Notes: generated from the letters alone by a model not told the origin. A stretch of 64,000 nt of DNA from Rhodocyclales bacterium (GCA_016177805.1 JACOUN010000051.1:1-64000); one strand, 5' to 3'; positions 36,103 to 45,014 are shown, counted from the first letter of the stretch. Translations and numbers: made by a program.

Positions 36103-38319
36103 TCAGGGCTGGCGGGTTGCCAGCCACTCCACCAGTTCCGGCAACGGCATGGGGCGCGCGTAGAGATAGCCCTGACCCGCTTCGCAACCGTGGCTGCGCA
36201 GGAAGTCGTCCTGCGTCGCCGTCTCGACCCCCTCGGCCACCACCGCGATGCCCAGCTTGCGCGCGAAGGTGATCATGGTCTCGGCGAAGACCCCGCCCTG
36301 GGCGCTGTCTATCTCGGTGACGAAGGCGCGGTCGATCTTGAGGCAATCGATAGGCAGTTCGCGCAGATGCGCGAGTGACGAATAACCGGTGCCAAAGTCG
36401 TCTATGGCGATGCTGGCGCCGGCCTGGCGCAGTGCGCGCATGCAGCCGATGACGAGCCGGGGTTCATCCATCGCCAGGCTTTCGGTAACTTCGATTTCCA
36501 GTTGCCCGTTGGCCACGCCGTGCCGCTGCATCAGTGCCGCGACGGTGCGGGCGAAGCCCGGATGGCGGAACTGCGGCATGCTGACGTTGACCGCGATGTG
36601 TTCCAGCCGTGGTGCATGTTGCCGCATCCGCATGAAGGCCGCGCAAGCTTCGCCTATGACCCACTCGCCCAGTTCCAGGATCAGCCCGGAATACTCGGCC
36701 AGCGGTATGAATTCGCCCGGCGGGCTGACGAAGCCGCCGTGTCCGTCGGGCCAGCGCAACAGCGCTTCGACGCCTGTCACCTGTCTGGTGGACAGCATCA
36801 CCTGGGGTTGAAACCACACTTGCAGTTCGCGTGCGCGGAAGGCGAGGCGCAGGTTGTCCACCAGTTGCAGGCGGGCGCGGGCGCTGTCTTCCATTTCGCG
36901 GGCGAAGTAGGCGTGGCGCTCGCTGCTGCCGTGCCGGGCGTGATTGAGGGCAATGTTGGCCCGGCGCAGCAGGGTCAGTCCCTTGGGTTCGTCGCCCGTG
37001 CTGCGGTACAGGCCTATCGTGACGCCGACCGGTATCCAGTTGTCCGCCACTTCAAAGGGGGCGGCGAAAAGCTCCAGTATGCGTTCGGGACGTATCAGGT
37101 CGGCGGGGCCGATCAGTCCGAACACATCGGCGCTCATGCGCGCGACGATGGATTCGGCCCCCAGTCGCCTTTGCATGCGGTACGCGACCGCAGTGAGCAG
37201 CGCGTTGCCGGTTTCCTGGCCCAGTCCGTTGTTCAGGTCGCTGAAGTGGCGCAGATCGACCAGAGCCACCGTGACGTTGGTGCGGCGTGTGACCACGTCG
37301 TTGAGCCGGCAGATGAAACTGGTACGGTTGGGCAGCCCGGTGAGGCTGTCGTGGTAGGCGATGTGGTTCAGGCGTTCGAACAACCGGACGTTGCCGAAGC
37401 TTGCCGCGATGTTGGCAGCGAACACTTCGAGCAAACCGCGCTCGGCTTCGGGCAGCGGCCCGGCGGTGTCGATCAACACCAGCCCTTCGTGCGTTCCGCT
37501 CTTGAGGTGGATGGCTGCGCATGTGTCGTTGAAGCAGTGGCCACGCGTCTTCAGGGACGCGCGTATCAACTCGATGGCGGCGGGGTCGCAGATGCCGGAC
37601 AGGTTGCTTGAGGTCGCGCCGCCGTATCGACCGCTGGCGCCGATGATGTGGAGCGCGGCGGGATCATCGTCGCGGGTTGCAACTTCCTCGCGCGTGCATA
37701 CGATGCCATCGACAGGGCGTTGCAGTACCGTGGCGAGCTGGTTCAACACCGCTTCGGCGAAGCTGCCGTTGGCCTTGCGCTCCATCAGATCGGAAGAGGC
37801 GCCTATGATCAGCTCCAGTCCGCGCTTGTGTTCGGCGATGGTGCGGATCTGCTGGTAGGAGCGCAGCGCCGAGGTGATCGCGGTGATCAGCCGGATCCGC
37901 GTCAGTTCGGCCTTGGTGCGGTAGTCGTTGATGTCGTAGTCGTTGAAGACATCGAGTTCGGGGGCGTAGCCGGGTTGCCCGGTGCGCAGGATGATACGCA
38001 CTTCGCTCATGCGCATGTCGTTACGGATGAATTCCACCATGTCGAGGCCGGCGCTGTCGGTTTCCATCACCACGTCGAGCAGGATCACGGCAAAGTCGCG
38101 GTCAGCCCGCAGCAACGCACGCGCTTCGGCGGCCGAGTGGGCATGGGCCATTTCCAGCGCGCGGCCGGCGGCATGCACGCCACCCAGGGCGTAGCGAGTC
38201 GAGGCGTGGACCTCTTCGTCGTCGTCGACGATCAGGATGCGCCATACCGGGGCGCGGCTCACGGTGCGGCTTGCGTGCGCGTCTTCCAGTATCGGGACCA
38301 GGTCGTCATCTGTATGCAT
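36103..38319 (-). CDS. response-regulator c-di-GMP phosphodiesterase (REC-DUF3369-degenerate GGDEF-EAL)
   Basis: A 738-aa cytoplasmic protein. A receiver domain (about 25-150, Asp in VILLDVVMETDSAG) is followed by a DUF3369/GAF-like sensor region (about 170-310). A GGDEF domain follows whose active-site loop reads SADVF, so it is probably not a cyclase. The C-terminal EAL domain is intact (EALLRW, NVSMPQFRHPGF, DDFGTGYSSL, then KIDRAFV) and should hydrolyse c-di-GMP. The degenerate GGDEF may bind GTP as an allosteric site. Its cognate kinase is not next to it. Confidence 0.88.
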   Translation of the reverse strand: MHTDDDLVPILEDAHASRTVSRAPVWRILIVDDDEEVHASTRYALGGVHAAGRALEMAHAHSAAEARALLRADRDFAVILLDVVMETDSAGLDMVEFIRNDMRMSEVRIILRTGQPGYAPELDVFNDYDINDYRTKAELTRIRLITAITSALRSYQQIRTIAEHKRGLELIIGASSDLMERKANGSFAEAVLNQLATVLQRPVDGIVCTREEVATRDDDPAALHIIGASGRYGGATSSNLSGICDPAAIELIRASLKTRGHCFNDTCAAIHLKSGTHEGLVLIDTAGPLPEAERGLLEVFAANIAASFGNVRLFERLNHIAYHDSLTGLPNRTSFICRLNDVVTRRTNVTVALVDLRHFSDLNNGLGQETGNALLTAVAYRMQRRLGAESIVARMSADVFGLIGPADLIRPERILELFAAPFEVADNWIPVGVTIGLYRSTGDEPKGLTLLRRANIALNHARHGSSERHAYFAREMEDSARARLQLVDNLRLAFRARELQVWFQPQVMLSTRQVTGVEALLRWPDGHGGFVSPPGEFIPLAEYSGLILELGEWVIGEACAAFMRMRQHAPRLEHIAVNVSMPQFRHPGFARTVAALMQRHGVANGQLEIEVTESLAMDEPRLVIGCMRALRQAGASIAIDDFGTGYSSLAHLRELPIDCLKIDRAFVTEIDSAQGGVFAETMITFARKLGIAVVAEGVETATQDDFLRSHGCEAGQGYLYARPMPLPELVEWLATRQP

Positions 38320-38423
38320 GCGTTCTCCAGGGGCGGCCGCGCGGCGTTGAACGGCCGGTTCCCCGATGTATGGATTCTACATGGCTCGAACGGTCATGAA
38401 CCGGCGTTTCACCGGCGGCCCGG

Positions 38424-39602
38424 TTACTGTTTGCGCGAGAGATGGCGCATGGCACGCTCCAGCCCCGCGAGCGTCATCGGAAACATGCGCCCTCCCATGA
38501 TCTGGTGAATGACCTCGATCGACTTGCGGTAGGGCCACGCGGCTTCCGGCTCGGGGTTGAGCCATGCGGCGGTGGGCCATTGGTCGAGCAAGCGCCTGAT
38601 CCACACGGCACCCGGTTCCTCGTTCATGTATTCGATGGCGCCGTTGGGGTGCAGGATTTCGTAAGGGCTCATGGTCGCATCGCCGACGAAGATGAGCTTG
38701 TAATCGGCGCCGTACTTGTGGATCAGATCGGCGACCGGAATACGTTCGGCGTGACGGCGGCGGCTGTCGCGCCACACACTTTCATAGACGCAGTTGTGAA
38801 AGTAGAAATACTCAAGATGCTTGAACTCGCTGCGGCACGCGGAGAACAACTCTTCGCAGGCCTTGACGTGGTCATCCATCGAGCCGCCGACATCCAGGAA
38901 CAGCAGCACCTTTACGGCGTTGTGGCGTTCCGGGCGCATCATCAGATCGAGCCAGCCAGCGTTTTTGGCGGTGGCGGTGATCGTGCCGTCCAGATCGAGT
39001 TCCTCGGCCGCGCCTTCGCGGGCGAAGCGGCGCAGCCGGCGCAGCGCGACCTTGATGTTGCGCGTGCCCAGCTCCACGGTGTCGTCCAGGTTGCGGTACT
39101 CACGCTTTTCCCACACCTTGACCGCAGTGCGGTTGCCCGCCGATTCGCCGCCGATGCGGATGCCTTCCGGGTGGTAGCCGTTGTTGCCGAACGGCGAGCT
39201 GCCGCCGGTGCCTATCCATTTCGAGCCGCCCTGGTGGCGCTCCTTCTGTTCTTCGAGGCGCTTGCGCAATTCCTCCATGAGCTTGTCCCAGCCGAGCTTG
39301 TCGAGGGCGGCCTTCTCCTCGGGGCTCAGATGCTTGCGCGCCATCGCCTGCAGCCACTGCTCGGGCACGTCGGCGTCGAGGCCGGGGAGCTTGGTGACGT
39401 TGCGGAAATAGCTGCCGAAGGCCTGGTCGAAGCGGTCGAAGTGCGATTCGTCCTTGACCAGGCAGGTGCGGGCGAGAACATAGAAGTCGTCGATGGAGTG
39501 TTCGCAAACCCGCGCGTCGAGCGCTTCCAGCAGGGTCAGGAATTCGCGTGTGGACACCGGGAGTCTGTACGCCTTGAGGTGCAGGAAAAAGTCTATCAAC
39601 AT
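38424..39602 (-). CDS. VWA (CoxE-like) metal-ion-dependent adhesion-site protein
   Basis: A 392-aa protein. A MIDAS motif DVGGSMDDH lies near residue 240, followed by a VWA core (LIFVGDATMSPYEIL). The N-terminal half is the long CoxE/DUF-type helical region. It is the last gene of a unit that begins with a MoxR ATPase, the usual partner of such proteins in co-factor insertion or enzyme maturation. The client protein is not evident in the window. Confidence 0.83.
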   Translation of the reverse strand: MLIDFFLHLKAYRLPVSTREFLTLLEALDARVCEHSIDDFYVLARTCLVKDESHFDRFDQAFGSYFRNVTKLPGLDADVPEQWLQAMARKHLSPEEKAALDKLGWDKLMEELRKRLEEQKERHQGGSKWIGTGGSSPFGNNGYHPEGIRIGGESAGNRTAVKVWEKREYRNLDDTVELGTRNIKVALRRLRRFAREGAAEELDLDGTITATAKNAGWLDLMMRPERHNAVKVLLFLDVGGSMDDHVKACEELFSACRSEFKHLEYFYFHNCVYESVWRDSRRRHAERIPVADLIHKYGADYKLIFVGDATMSPYEILHPNGAIEYMNEEPGAVWIRRLLDQWPTAAWLNPEPEAAWPYRKSIEVIHQIMGGRMFPMTLAGLERAMRHLSRKQ

Positions 39603-39615
39603 CGTGTGGCGAGCC

Positions 39616-40986
39616 TCAAAGCAGTGTTCCGAGCGCCCAGCCGAGCGCCTCGATATGACGTGTCGACGCGCTCGCCGGCGTGATGCCGCAGCGTTGCGCG
39701 GCGCTGTCGATCTGTTCGGCCTGCGCCGTTTCGCAGGCGATCACCAGTTCCAGCAGCGCGGCATGCGGGCCGCTGCGGCGCAGTATCGCGTCTTCGATTT
39801 CGGCGCTCAGCCCGAGCGGGGCGATCGCGCGTTCCAGCGGGACTTGCAATACCACATCGGCGAGCGACAGCAGGCCGGTCAGAAACAGTGCCTCCTGCTG
39901 GGTCGGCGCCGACTTCGCGGCCAGCAGTTCCATCATCCGGGCACGCACCAGCGCGCTTTCAAGCGCCGCCGCCGAGCGACCATGCGCCTCGTTGGTGCTG
40001 CAGAACATGATCATCAGCCAACGGTAGAGCTTGTCACGCCCGAGCAACTGCAGCGCCCCTTCGATGGAGGCGACCTTGGTCGGCAGCCCGCTCGCCGCCG
40101 AGTTGATGTAACGCAGCAGCCGCAGCGACAGGGCCGGGTTCTGCTTGGTCAGCGTGACGATTTCGGCGGTGTCGGCATCCTGGCGCAGCCTCCCGAGCAG
40201 GATCGCCAGGCGTGCGACATCGGGGCGCAGCTTGTTGTCGTGCCAGTCTTCCCGGCTGGTGACGAACGGGCCCTGGAACAGGGCGACGCCCAGATTCATG
40301 CACAGGCCCAGATGCTCCATGGTGGTCAGCTCGCGCACCAGCATGTCGGTGTGCCCGCTCAGTTGCGCAAGCTTGACCTTGCGCTGCCGGTTGCGCTCGG
40401 GGTCGATCGCGAGCGCGCGCAGCACCACCGCATCGACCTCGGGCAGCAGGTGCGCAAGTTCGGTGACGATGTCCGGGTCCGGAATGGCAATCCGGAATCC
40501 CTCCGCCCGCAGGTCGCGAACCTGCTCCAGCAGCGTTTCGGGCGCGGGAGCACCGGAGCCTCCCAGATGTTCGATCACCAGCACCGTGTTGGCCGGGGGC
40601 AGGTCGCGCAAGCAGGGGTGGGCAAGAAACGAGTCAGGTAGGTCAAGATAGGCGTGACGGTGGCCGAGCAGTCCGCCTATGTTCGATTGCAGCAGATTGC
40701 GCACCAGCACTTCGGCATAGACGTGGTGCACCACGCGACTGCTGTTGCGGATGCGGCCGCGCGTGCCCTCGCGGAGCATGAACTGATAGCCGGCAATGCG
40801 TTGATCGCGCCCGAGCACCGCTTCACGACACAGGAAGGTGTCAGCGCCCGGCGTCTCGGCGTGAGCTTGGGCGCCCGCTTCGCCGCGCAAGGGCGCCTTG
40901 CGGTTCAGGTCGTCGAACTCCTTGCGGGTATCGGGCGCGGCAACCGGTCGGGCGCCGCGCAGCCGGGCGAGGAGGGACTTGAGCAT
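39616..40986 (-). CDS. EAL-like/HDOD signalling protein (YuxH-type)
   Basis: A 456-aa protein. The N-terminal part (about 45-230) follows the EAL fold of YuxH proteins but lacks the EAL catalytic motif (CREAVLGRDQRIAGYQFML in its place). The HDOD domain (about 240-430) shows LTKQNPALSLRLLRYINSA and VASIEGALQLLGRDKLYRWL. It is therefore likely a non-enzymatic regulator. It sits between the MoxR and VWA genes with gaps of 14 and 13 bp, so it is co-transcribed with them. Confidence 0.8.
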   Translation of the reverse strand: MLKSLLARLRGARPVAAPDTRKEFDDLNRKAPLRGEAGAQAHAETPGADTFLCREAVLGRDQRIAGYQFMLREGTRGRIRNSSRVVHHVYAEVLVRNLLQSNIGGLLGHRHAYLDLPDSFLAHPCLRDLPPANTVLVIEHLGGSGAPAPETLLEQVRDLRAEGFRIAIPDPDIVTELAHLLPEVDAVVLRALAIDPERNRQRKVKLAQLSGHTDMLVRELTTMEHLGLCMNLGVALFQGPFVTSREDWHDNKLRPDVARLAILLGRLRQDADTAEIVTLTKQNPALSLRLLRYINSAASGLPTKVASIEGALQLLGRDKLYRWLMIMFCSTNEAHGRSAAALESALVRARMMELLAAKSAPTQQEALFLTGLLSLADVVLQVPLERAIAPLGLSAEIEDAILRRSGPHAALLELVIACETAQAEQIDSAAQRCGITPASASTRHIEALGWALGTLL

Positions 40987-41000
40987 GGCGTGCTGTCGGC

Positions 41001-41843
41001 TTAGCGGTTGTTACGAGCCATGACCGCCAGGCGTTCGAACAGGTGCACGTCCTGCTCGTTTTTCAGCAGCGCGCCCACCAGCGGCGGCATCACGACCTTG
41101 TTGTCGCGCGAGCGCAGGGCCTCGGGCGGAATGTCTTCGGCCACCAGCAGCTTGAGCCAGTCGATCAGCTCCGAGGTCGAGGGCTTCTTCTTCAGGCCCG
41201 GCACGCCGCGCAGGCCGAAGAACACTTCCAGTGCTTCCTTGAGCAGGGTCTTGCGGATGCCGGGAAAGTGCACGTCGACGATGCTCTGCATCGTTTCCTG
41301 GTCGGGAAACTTGATGTAGTGGAAGAAGCAGCGGCGCAGGAAGGCGTCCGGCAGTTCCTTCTCGTTGTTCGAGGTGATGAACACGATAGGGCGTTGTTTC
41401 GCCCGGATGGTGCGTCGTGTTTCATACACGTGGAACTCCATGCGGTCCAGCTCGCGCAGCAGATCGTTGGGGAATTCGACGTCGGCCTTGTCCACTTCGT
41501 CGATCAGCACCACGCTTTGCTGGTCGCTGTCGAAGGCCTGCCACAGCACGCCCGGCACGATGTAGTTGGCAATGTCCTTGACCCGGTCATCGCCGAGCTG
41601 CGAGTCACGCAGGCGCGACACCGCGTCGTACTCGTACAGCCCTTGCTGGGCCTTGGTGGTGGACTTGACGTGCCACTGCAGCAAGGGCAGGCCCAGCGCC
41701 TGGGCGACTTCTTCAGCGAGCATGGTCTTGCCGGTGCCCGGTTCGCCCTTGATCAGCAGCGGCCGTTGCAAACGGATGGCCGCATTGACGGCGAGCATCA
41801 GGTCGGGGGTGGCAACGTAGTTTTGAGTGCCTTCAAAGCGCAT
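41001..41843 (-). CDS. MoxR-family AAA+ ATPase
   Basis: A 280-aa ATPase. Walker A is GEPGTGKTMLAEEVA, Walker B is VVLIDEVDKAD, sensor 1 lies near FITSNNEKELPDAFLRRC, and there is a C-terminal lid. MoxR proteins with VWA partners act as chaperones that insert metal or assemble enzymes. It is the first gene of the moxR-HDOD-VWA unit (minus strand). Confidence 0.9.
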   Translation of the reverse strand: MRFEGTQNYVATPDLMLAVNAAIRLQRPLLIKGEPGTGKTMLAEEVAQALGLPLLQWHVKSTTKAQQGLYEYDAVSRLRDSQLGDDRVKDIANYIVPGVLWQAFDSDQQSVVLIDEVDKADVEFPNDLLRELDRMEFHVYETRRTIRAKQRPIVFITSNNEKELPDAFLRRCFFHYIKFPDQETMQSIVDVHFPGIRKTLLKEALEVFFGLRGVPGLKKKPSTSELIDWLKLLVAEDIPPEALRSRDNKVVMPPLVGALLKNEQDVHLFERLAVMARNNR

Positions 41844-42008
41844 GGCGATATGTTCCAGAATCGATCAGGCATCAATTATAAGGCGACAATTGGAGTTCCA
41901 CGCAGATGAAGCGGTCCGGCCGGGTGTCGCCCGAGCACTGGATACGCTGCAGGGGTTTATTGCGCGCACCAAAACCGGGTAGAGTAGGCCATCAACCGGG
42001 GACATGAC

Positions 42009-42341
42009 ATGAACGCTCATATGCTGGGAATGGCTGCCTGCATGTTGATGACGGCGGGGAGCGCGGTGGCGCAACAGGGTGACCCGAGTGCCGCACTGGA
42101 CAAGCGCTCGATCTGCATCGGCTGTCACGGCATTCCCGGTTACCGTACCGCTTATCCCGCCGTGTACCCGGTGCCGAAACTGGGTGGGCAGCACGCCGCC
42201 TACATCGTTCGCGCGTTGCAGGCATACCGTGGCGGCGAACGCAACCACCCCAGCATGCGCGCCATCGCGCAAAGCCTGACCGACCAGGATATGGCCGATC
42301 TCGCCGCCTACTACGCAATGCCGCGGGAGGGCGCGAAATGA
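42009..42341 (+). CDS. monoheme class I cytochrome c (c4/c553-like)
   Basis: A 110-aa periplasmic cytochrome. It has a signal peptide to about residue 21 (SAVAQ), a heme-binding motif CIGCH near residue 36, and a candidate distal Met in HPSMRAIAQSL. A single CXXCH is present. Its stop overlaps the next cytochrome's start as ATGA, so the two probably work in one electron-transfer chain. Confidence 0.85.
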   Translation: MNAHMLGMAACMLMTAGSAVAQQGDPSAALDKRSICIGCHGIPGYRTAYPAVYPVPKLGGQHAAYIVRALQAYRGGERNHPSMRAIAQSLTDQDMADLAAYYAMPREGAK

Positions 42342-42664
42342 ACATCGGAACCTGCGCGTTCGCCGCCGTTGTCGCTTCCCTGCCGGCCGTTGCCGCCGCG
42401 CAATCGGGCGATCCGGTGCGGGGCAAGGAGATCTCCGCCGTGTGCGCCGCCTGTCATGGCCCCGAGGGGCGCAGCGCCAGCGCGGACTTTCCCGTTCTTG
42501 CCGGTCAACACGAGGGCTACCTGTACCGGGCCTTGCTCGACTACAAGCTGGAAAACCGCAAGAACCCGATCATGGCCGCACAGGTGGCGAACCTGTCGCG
42601 CACCGACATGCGCGATCTGGCGGCCTGGTTCTCGCTTCAGGACGGTTTGTATCTGAAGCGCTGA
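42338..42664 (+). CDS. monoheme class I cytochrome c
   Basis: A 108-aa periplasmic cytochrome. The signal peptide ends near VAAAQ, the heme motif CAACH is near residue 36, and a candidate Met ligand lies in NPIMAAQVANL. It is translationally coupled to the preceding cytochrome and similar to it in size and layout, suggesting duplication. The partner enzyme is not identified. Confidence 0.85.
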   Translation: MNIGTCAFAAVVASLPAVAAAQSGDPVRGKEISAVCAACHGPEGRSASADFPVLAGQHEGYLYRALLDYKLENRKNPIMAAQVANLSRTDMRDLAAWFSLQDGLYLKR

Positions 42665-42790
42665 AGCGGGCGGGCGTGGCCTGATCCTCGGGCGGCGCTG
42701 CGCCGACCGCTGCCATTCCGCATTCCCGCCTCCACGGGTGCCGACGCCGCAGGCGTTGCGCAGGTCCGCTGCCATGCCCGCGACCATCGT

Positions 42791-42821
42791 TTGTAAGGAT
42801 CGCCGTGGTGGTTCGTCCAAT
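42791..42821 (+). promoter_or_regulatory. candidate ECF sigma promoter upstream of the EF-hand gene
   Basis: TTGTAAGGA (42791-42799), 16 bases, then TCCAAT, with CG directly before the hexamer. The same layout and spacing recur at 45100-45130. It lies about 110 bp before ATG 42933. Confidence 0.5.
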
Positions 42822-42932
42822 CCGTGGACGCCCATGAAAACCGCTTGCGGTGATCCGGGTCGTCAGCGGCGGAGGGGCTGCACGCGGCCGGCTCCGCCCG
42901 TACAAGACCAATCCAGAAAACAGGAGACGATC

Positions 42933-43199
42933 ATGAAACTCGCACGAATACTATCCGTTGCCGCGCTCAGCGTTGCCTTTGTGGGTGGCATGGTTTCCGC
43001 ACCCGCTTACGCCGATCTACCCAAGGGGCCGGCTGCCATCAGCGTGATCGACAGCAACAAGAACGGTCGCATCGAGAAGGAGGAGTACCTCAGCTACATG
43101 GGGGCGGAGTTCGACAAGACCGCAGGGGCGAAAGGCTATTGCACCTTCGAGGAAGTGGCGGCAGGGTTCAAGGCAATGGCCAAGATGATAGAACCTTGA
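42933..43199 (+). CDS. small secreted EF-hand protein
   Basis: An 88-aa periplasmic protein. Its signal peptide ends APAYA and it has one canonical EF-hand loop (DSNKNGRIEKEE: Asp, Asn, Asn, Gly, Ile, Glu at the ligand positions). A second, non-canonical half follows with one Cys (GYCTFEE). AGGAG precedes ATG 42933. It is probably transcribed from the ECF-like promoter at 42791. Calcium binding is inferred from the loop. Confidence 0.8.
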   Translation: MKLARILSVAALSVAFVGGMVSAPAYADLPKGPAAISVIDSNKNGRIEKEEYLSYMGAEFDKTAGAKGYCTFEEVAAGFKAMAKMIEP

Positions 43200-43375
43200 T
43201 CGGGGGGCTTAGGACTCGTTCGTCAATAACATGAACTTTTTTCTCGCTGGACTTGGGCGCGCTGCGGCGTTGCGAACTGCTTGTGTGGCTTGCCACACGG
43301 CGCATTTCGCCCCTTGCATCGCATCCCAATCCAGCGGCTAAAAGTCCAAGTTATTTCCTTACGAGCCCTTACCGG

Positions 43376-43409
43376 CAGGAAACCGGTGCCGGTCGGCGCC
43401 GGTTTCCTG
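43376..43409 (+). terminator. hairpin after the EF-hand gene region
   Basis: Arms 43376-43390 and 43395-43409 (CAGGAAACCGGTGCC against GGCGCCGGTTTCCTG, one wobble) enclose GGTC and are followed by TGTTT. It is a likely terminator before the thioredoxin-like gene. The 43200-43375 stretch holds another small hairpin (GTGTGGC TT GCCACAC) but no gene. Confidence 0.6.
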
Positions 43410-43449
43410 TGTTTCATCCAGTGGGCAGCACTTGGGCAAGGAGTGAGGG

Positions 43450-43950
43450 ATGCTTTCCTTCGTTCGTAACGTGATGATCGCGGTGTCGATGTGGGGCGCC
43501 CAGGCATGGTTGCCGGCTACGGCCGCAGTCACCGAGGGTGATCCGGTGCCACAGCTCGAAGTGCTCGCCATCGATGGCAGCACGATCGACCCGGCGCGGT
43601 ATCAGGGAAAGGTCGTGCTGACGGTGTTCTGGGCGACGTGGTGCCATGTCTGCATGCGGGAGTTGCCGCAGTTTCAGACGCTGTACGAAAAGTACGGTGG
43701 CGCGGGCTTCAACGTCGTCGCGCTGTCGGTGGACGAAGATCCGGCCGACGTCAGGGAGTACTTGACGCGTGCGCGGCTGACCTACACGGTCGCGATGCGT
43801 ACCGCCGAGGTGAAATCAGCATGGGGACCGGTGCAGGGGACGCCCTTGCTGTTCCTCTCCGACCGCGCCGGGGTAGTGCGCGTTCGTCACCTCGGGGCGG
43901 CGGATGGCGAGTCACTGGAGCGTGATATCCAGCGCTTGCTGGACGAGTGA
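43450..43950 (+). CDS. TlpA/ResA-like periplasmic thioredoxin
   Basis: A 166-aa exported thiol-disulfide protein. It has a signal or anchor segment to about residue 25 and an active site WATWCHVCM (CHVC) near residue 63. The cis-Pro lies in GPVQGTPLLFL. TlpA/ResA proteins reduce cytochrome c or copper-site cysteines. Two cytochrome c genes lie 800 bp upstream, which fits cytochrome maturation. Confidence 0.87.
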   Translation: MLSFVRNVMIAVSMWGAQAWLPATAAVTEGDPVPQLEVLAIDGSTIDPARYQGKVVLTVFWATWCHVCMRELPQFQTLYEKYGGAGFNVVALSVDEDPADVREYLTRARLTYTVAMRTAEVKSAWGPVQGTPLLFLSDRAGVVRVRHLGAADGESLERDIQRLLDE

Positions 43951-43965
43951 TGTCTGGTCCGCCGC

Positions 43966-44157
43966 CTACTTGTCGTCGTCGCGGTGGCCTTCGCGATAGC
44001 GGACGGCGGCCTTGCGCAGGAAATCCATGTGCTTGCCGAAGTTGGTGCAGCCGGCGCACAACATGGTGTGCCACTTCAGCGCGGCGCGTTCCGTCAGGGT
44101 AAGGCGACGTTCGTGTCCTTCGGATATGAGGCGCGTGACCTCTTTGCAGCTCATCAT
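43966..44157 (-). CDS. zinc-finger anti-sigma factor candidate (zf-HC2-like)
   Basis: A 63-aa cytoplasmic protein. Its layout is MSCKEVTRLISEGHERRL, then WHTMLCAGCTNF, the His/Cys arrangement of short zinc-binding anti-sigma factors. Two adjacent ATGs (44157, 44154) are possible. It lies downstream of an ECF sigma gene on the same strand. Its ribosome-binding region lies inside one arm of a 19-bp inverted repeat whose other arm begins at the sigma stop codon. Confidence 0.7.
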   Translation of the reverse strand: MMSCKEVTRLISEGHERRLTLTERAALKWHTMLCAGCTNFGKHMDFLRKAAVRYREGHRDDDK

Positions 44158-44394
44158 CCTGGATTCCTCGGTTGACCGCTTGTTGCTGGTCTGGATTGCG
44201 TATGAATACTGATATTTCGGGCTTCGTTCACTCTCACCGAACAGGCGAGCGCGCTACGTGCCCGATTGCACGATTTTGGGGCCGCCTGGCTTCGTTGCTC
44301 CTCCTCGCAGGGAATGACCATGCCGCGTCGTCACGCCTTGCCAGACAGCCCCAAAACCGCACACTCGGGCATGTCCAACCGAGGAATCCAGGAT
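44156..44394 (-). repeat. long imperfect inverted repeat between sigma and anti-sigma genes
   Basis: The outer arms, 44156-44174 and 44376-44394, are perfectly complementary over 19 bp. The inner arms, 44260-44290 and 44340-44370, match at 25 of 31 positions. A 49-base loop separates them. On the minus-strand mRNA the outer arm starts at the sigma stop codon and the other covers the anti-sigma Shine-Dalgarno region and start. No clear target-site duplication flanks it. Confidence 0.7.
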
Positions 44395-45014
44395 CATTCG
44401 ATGCGATCTCCGTGAAACCACTTCGTCTCAAGGCACTCGCGCAGGCCGATGCGGGCGCGATGCAGTATCACCCAGCAGTTGCTGGTCGAGATGCCCAGCT
44501 GCTGGCAGATCTCCACCGTCTCCAGTTCAAGAAACTCGCGCATCATGTACACGCGCGCCGTCTGCTCGGGCAGGTTGTTGAGGCAGGCGTCGAAGACCGC
44601 CCAGAACTGTTTCTGCGATAGCGATGCATCAGGGTCCGACCATGTCGCCGGGCGCTCGTCCGGATTCCAGAAGCCGTGCTGGTCGAACAGCTTGTCGAAA
44701 TCGTCGCCATCGACCCCGGTGCTACCCACCAGGTCGGAACCGCAGATTTCCCTGGACGAGCGGCGGATGTGGTCGACGATCTTGTTGCGCAGGATGGCGA
44801 AGATCCAGGTTTTGAGCGCCGAGCGCCCGGCGAACTCCGACGCCTTGGTCATCGCCGCGATCAGCGCATCCTGCACCATGTCCTCGGCGGCGCCGGCGTC
44901 GCGCAATTGCAGTCGTGCAAAGCGCAACATGTCATGGCGGATCGCCGCAATGGACGGGTCGTCCCACGGGACGCTGCGGGTGATCTGGACGTCCGTGTCC
45001 GTCGATTGCTTCAT
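44394..45014 (-). CDS. ECF-type RNA polymerase sigma factor
   Basis: A 206-aa sigma-70-family protein. Region 2 (about 30-95) shows MLRFARLQLRDAGAAEDMVQDAL, then ALKTWIFAILRNKIVDHIRR. Region 4 (about 145-200) shows LNNLPEQTARVYMMREFLELETVEICQQLGISTSNCWVILHRARIGLRECL (read in pieces). GGGAGGGATC precedes ATG 45014. It is followed by the zinc-finger protein and is divergent from the DUF3179 gene, which carries an ECF-like promoter. Confidence 0.87.
   Translation of the reverse strand: MKQSTDTDVQITRSVPWDDPSIAAIRHDMLRFARLQLRDAGAAEDMVQDALIAAMTKASEFAGRSALKTWIFAILRNKIVDHIRRSSREICGSDLVGSTGVDGDDFDKLFDQHGFWNPDERPATWSDPDASLSQKQFWAVFDACLNNLPEQTARVYMMREFLELETVEICQQLGISTSNCWVILHRARIGLRECLETKWFHGDRIE

Noticed and set aside
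43249-43349. Small IS remnant flanked by TGGACTT/AAGTCCA
   Set aside because: The 7-bp inverted match is too short, and no transposase coding or target duplication is visible.
43223-43507. 94-codon frame in the gap before the TlpA-like gene
   Set aside because: Low-complexity, crosses the hairpin and the start of the real gene on the other strand; no ribosome-binding site.
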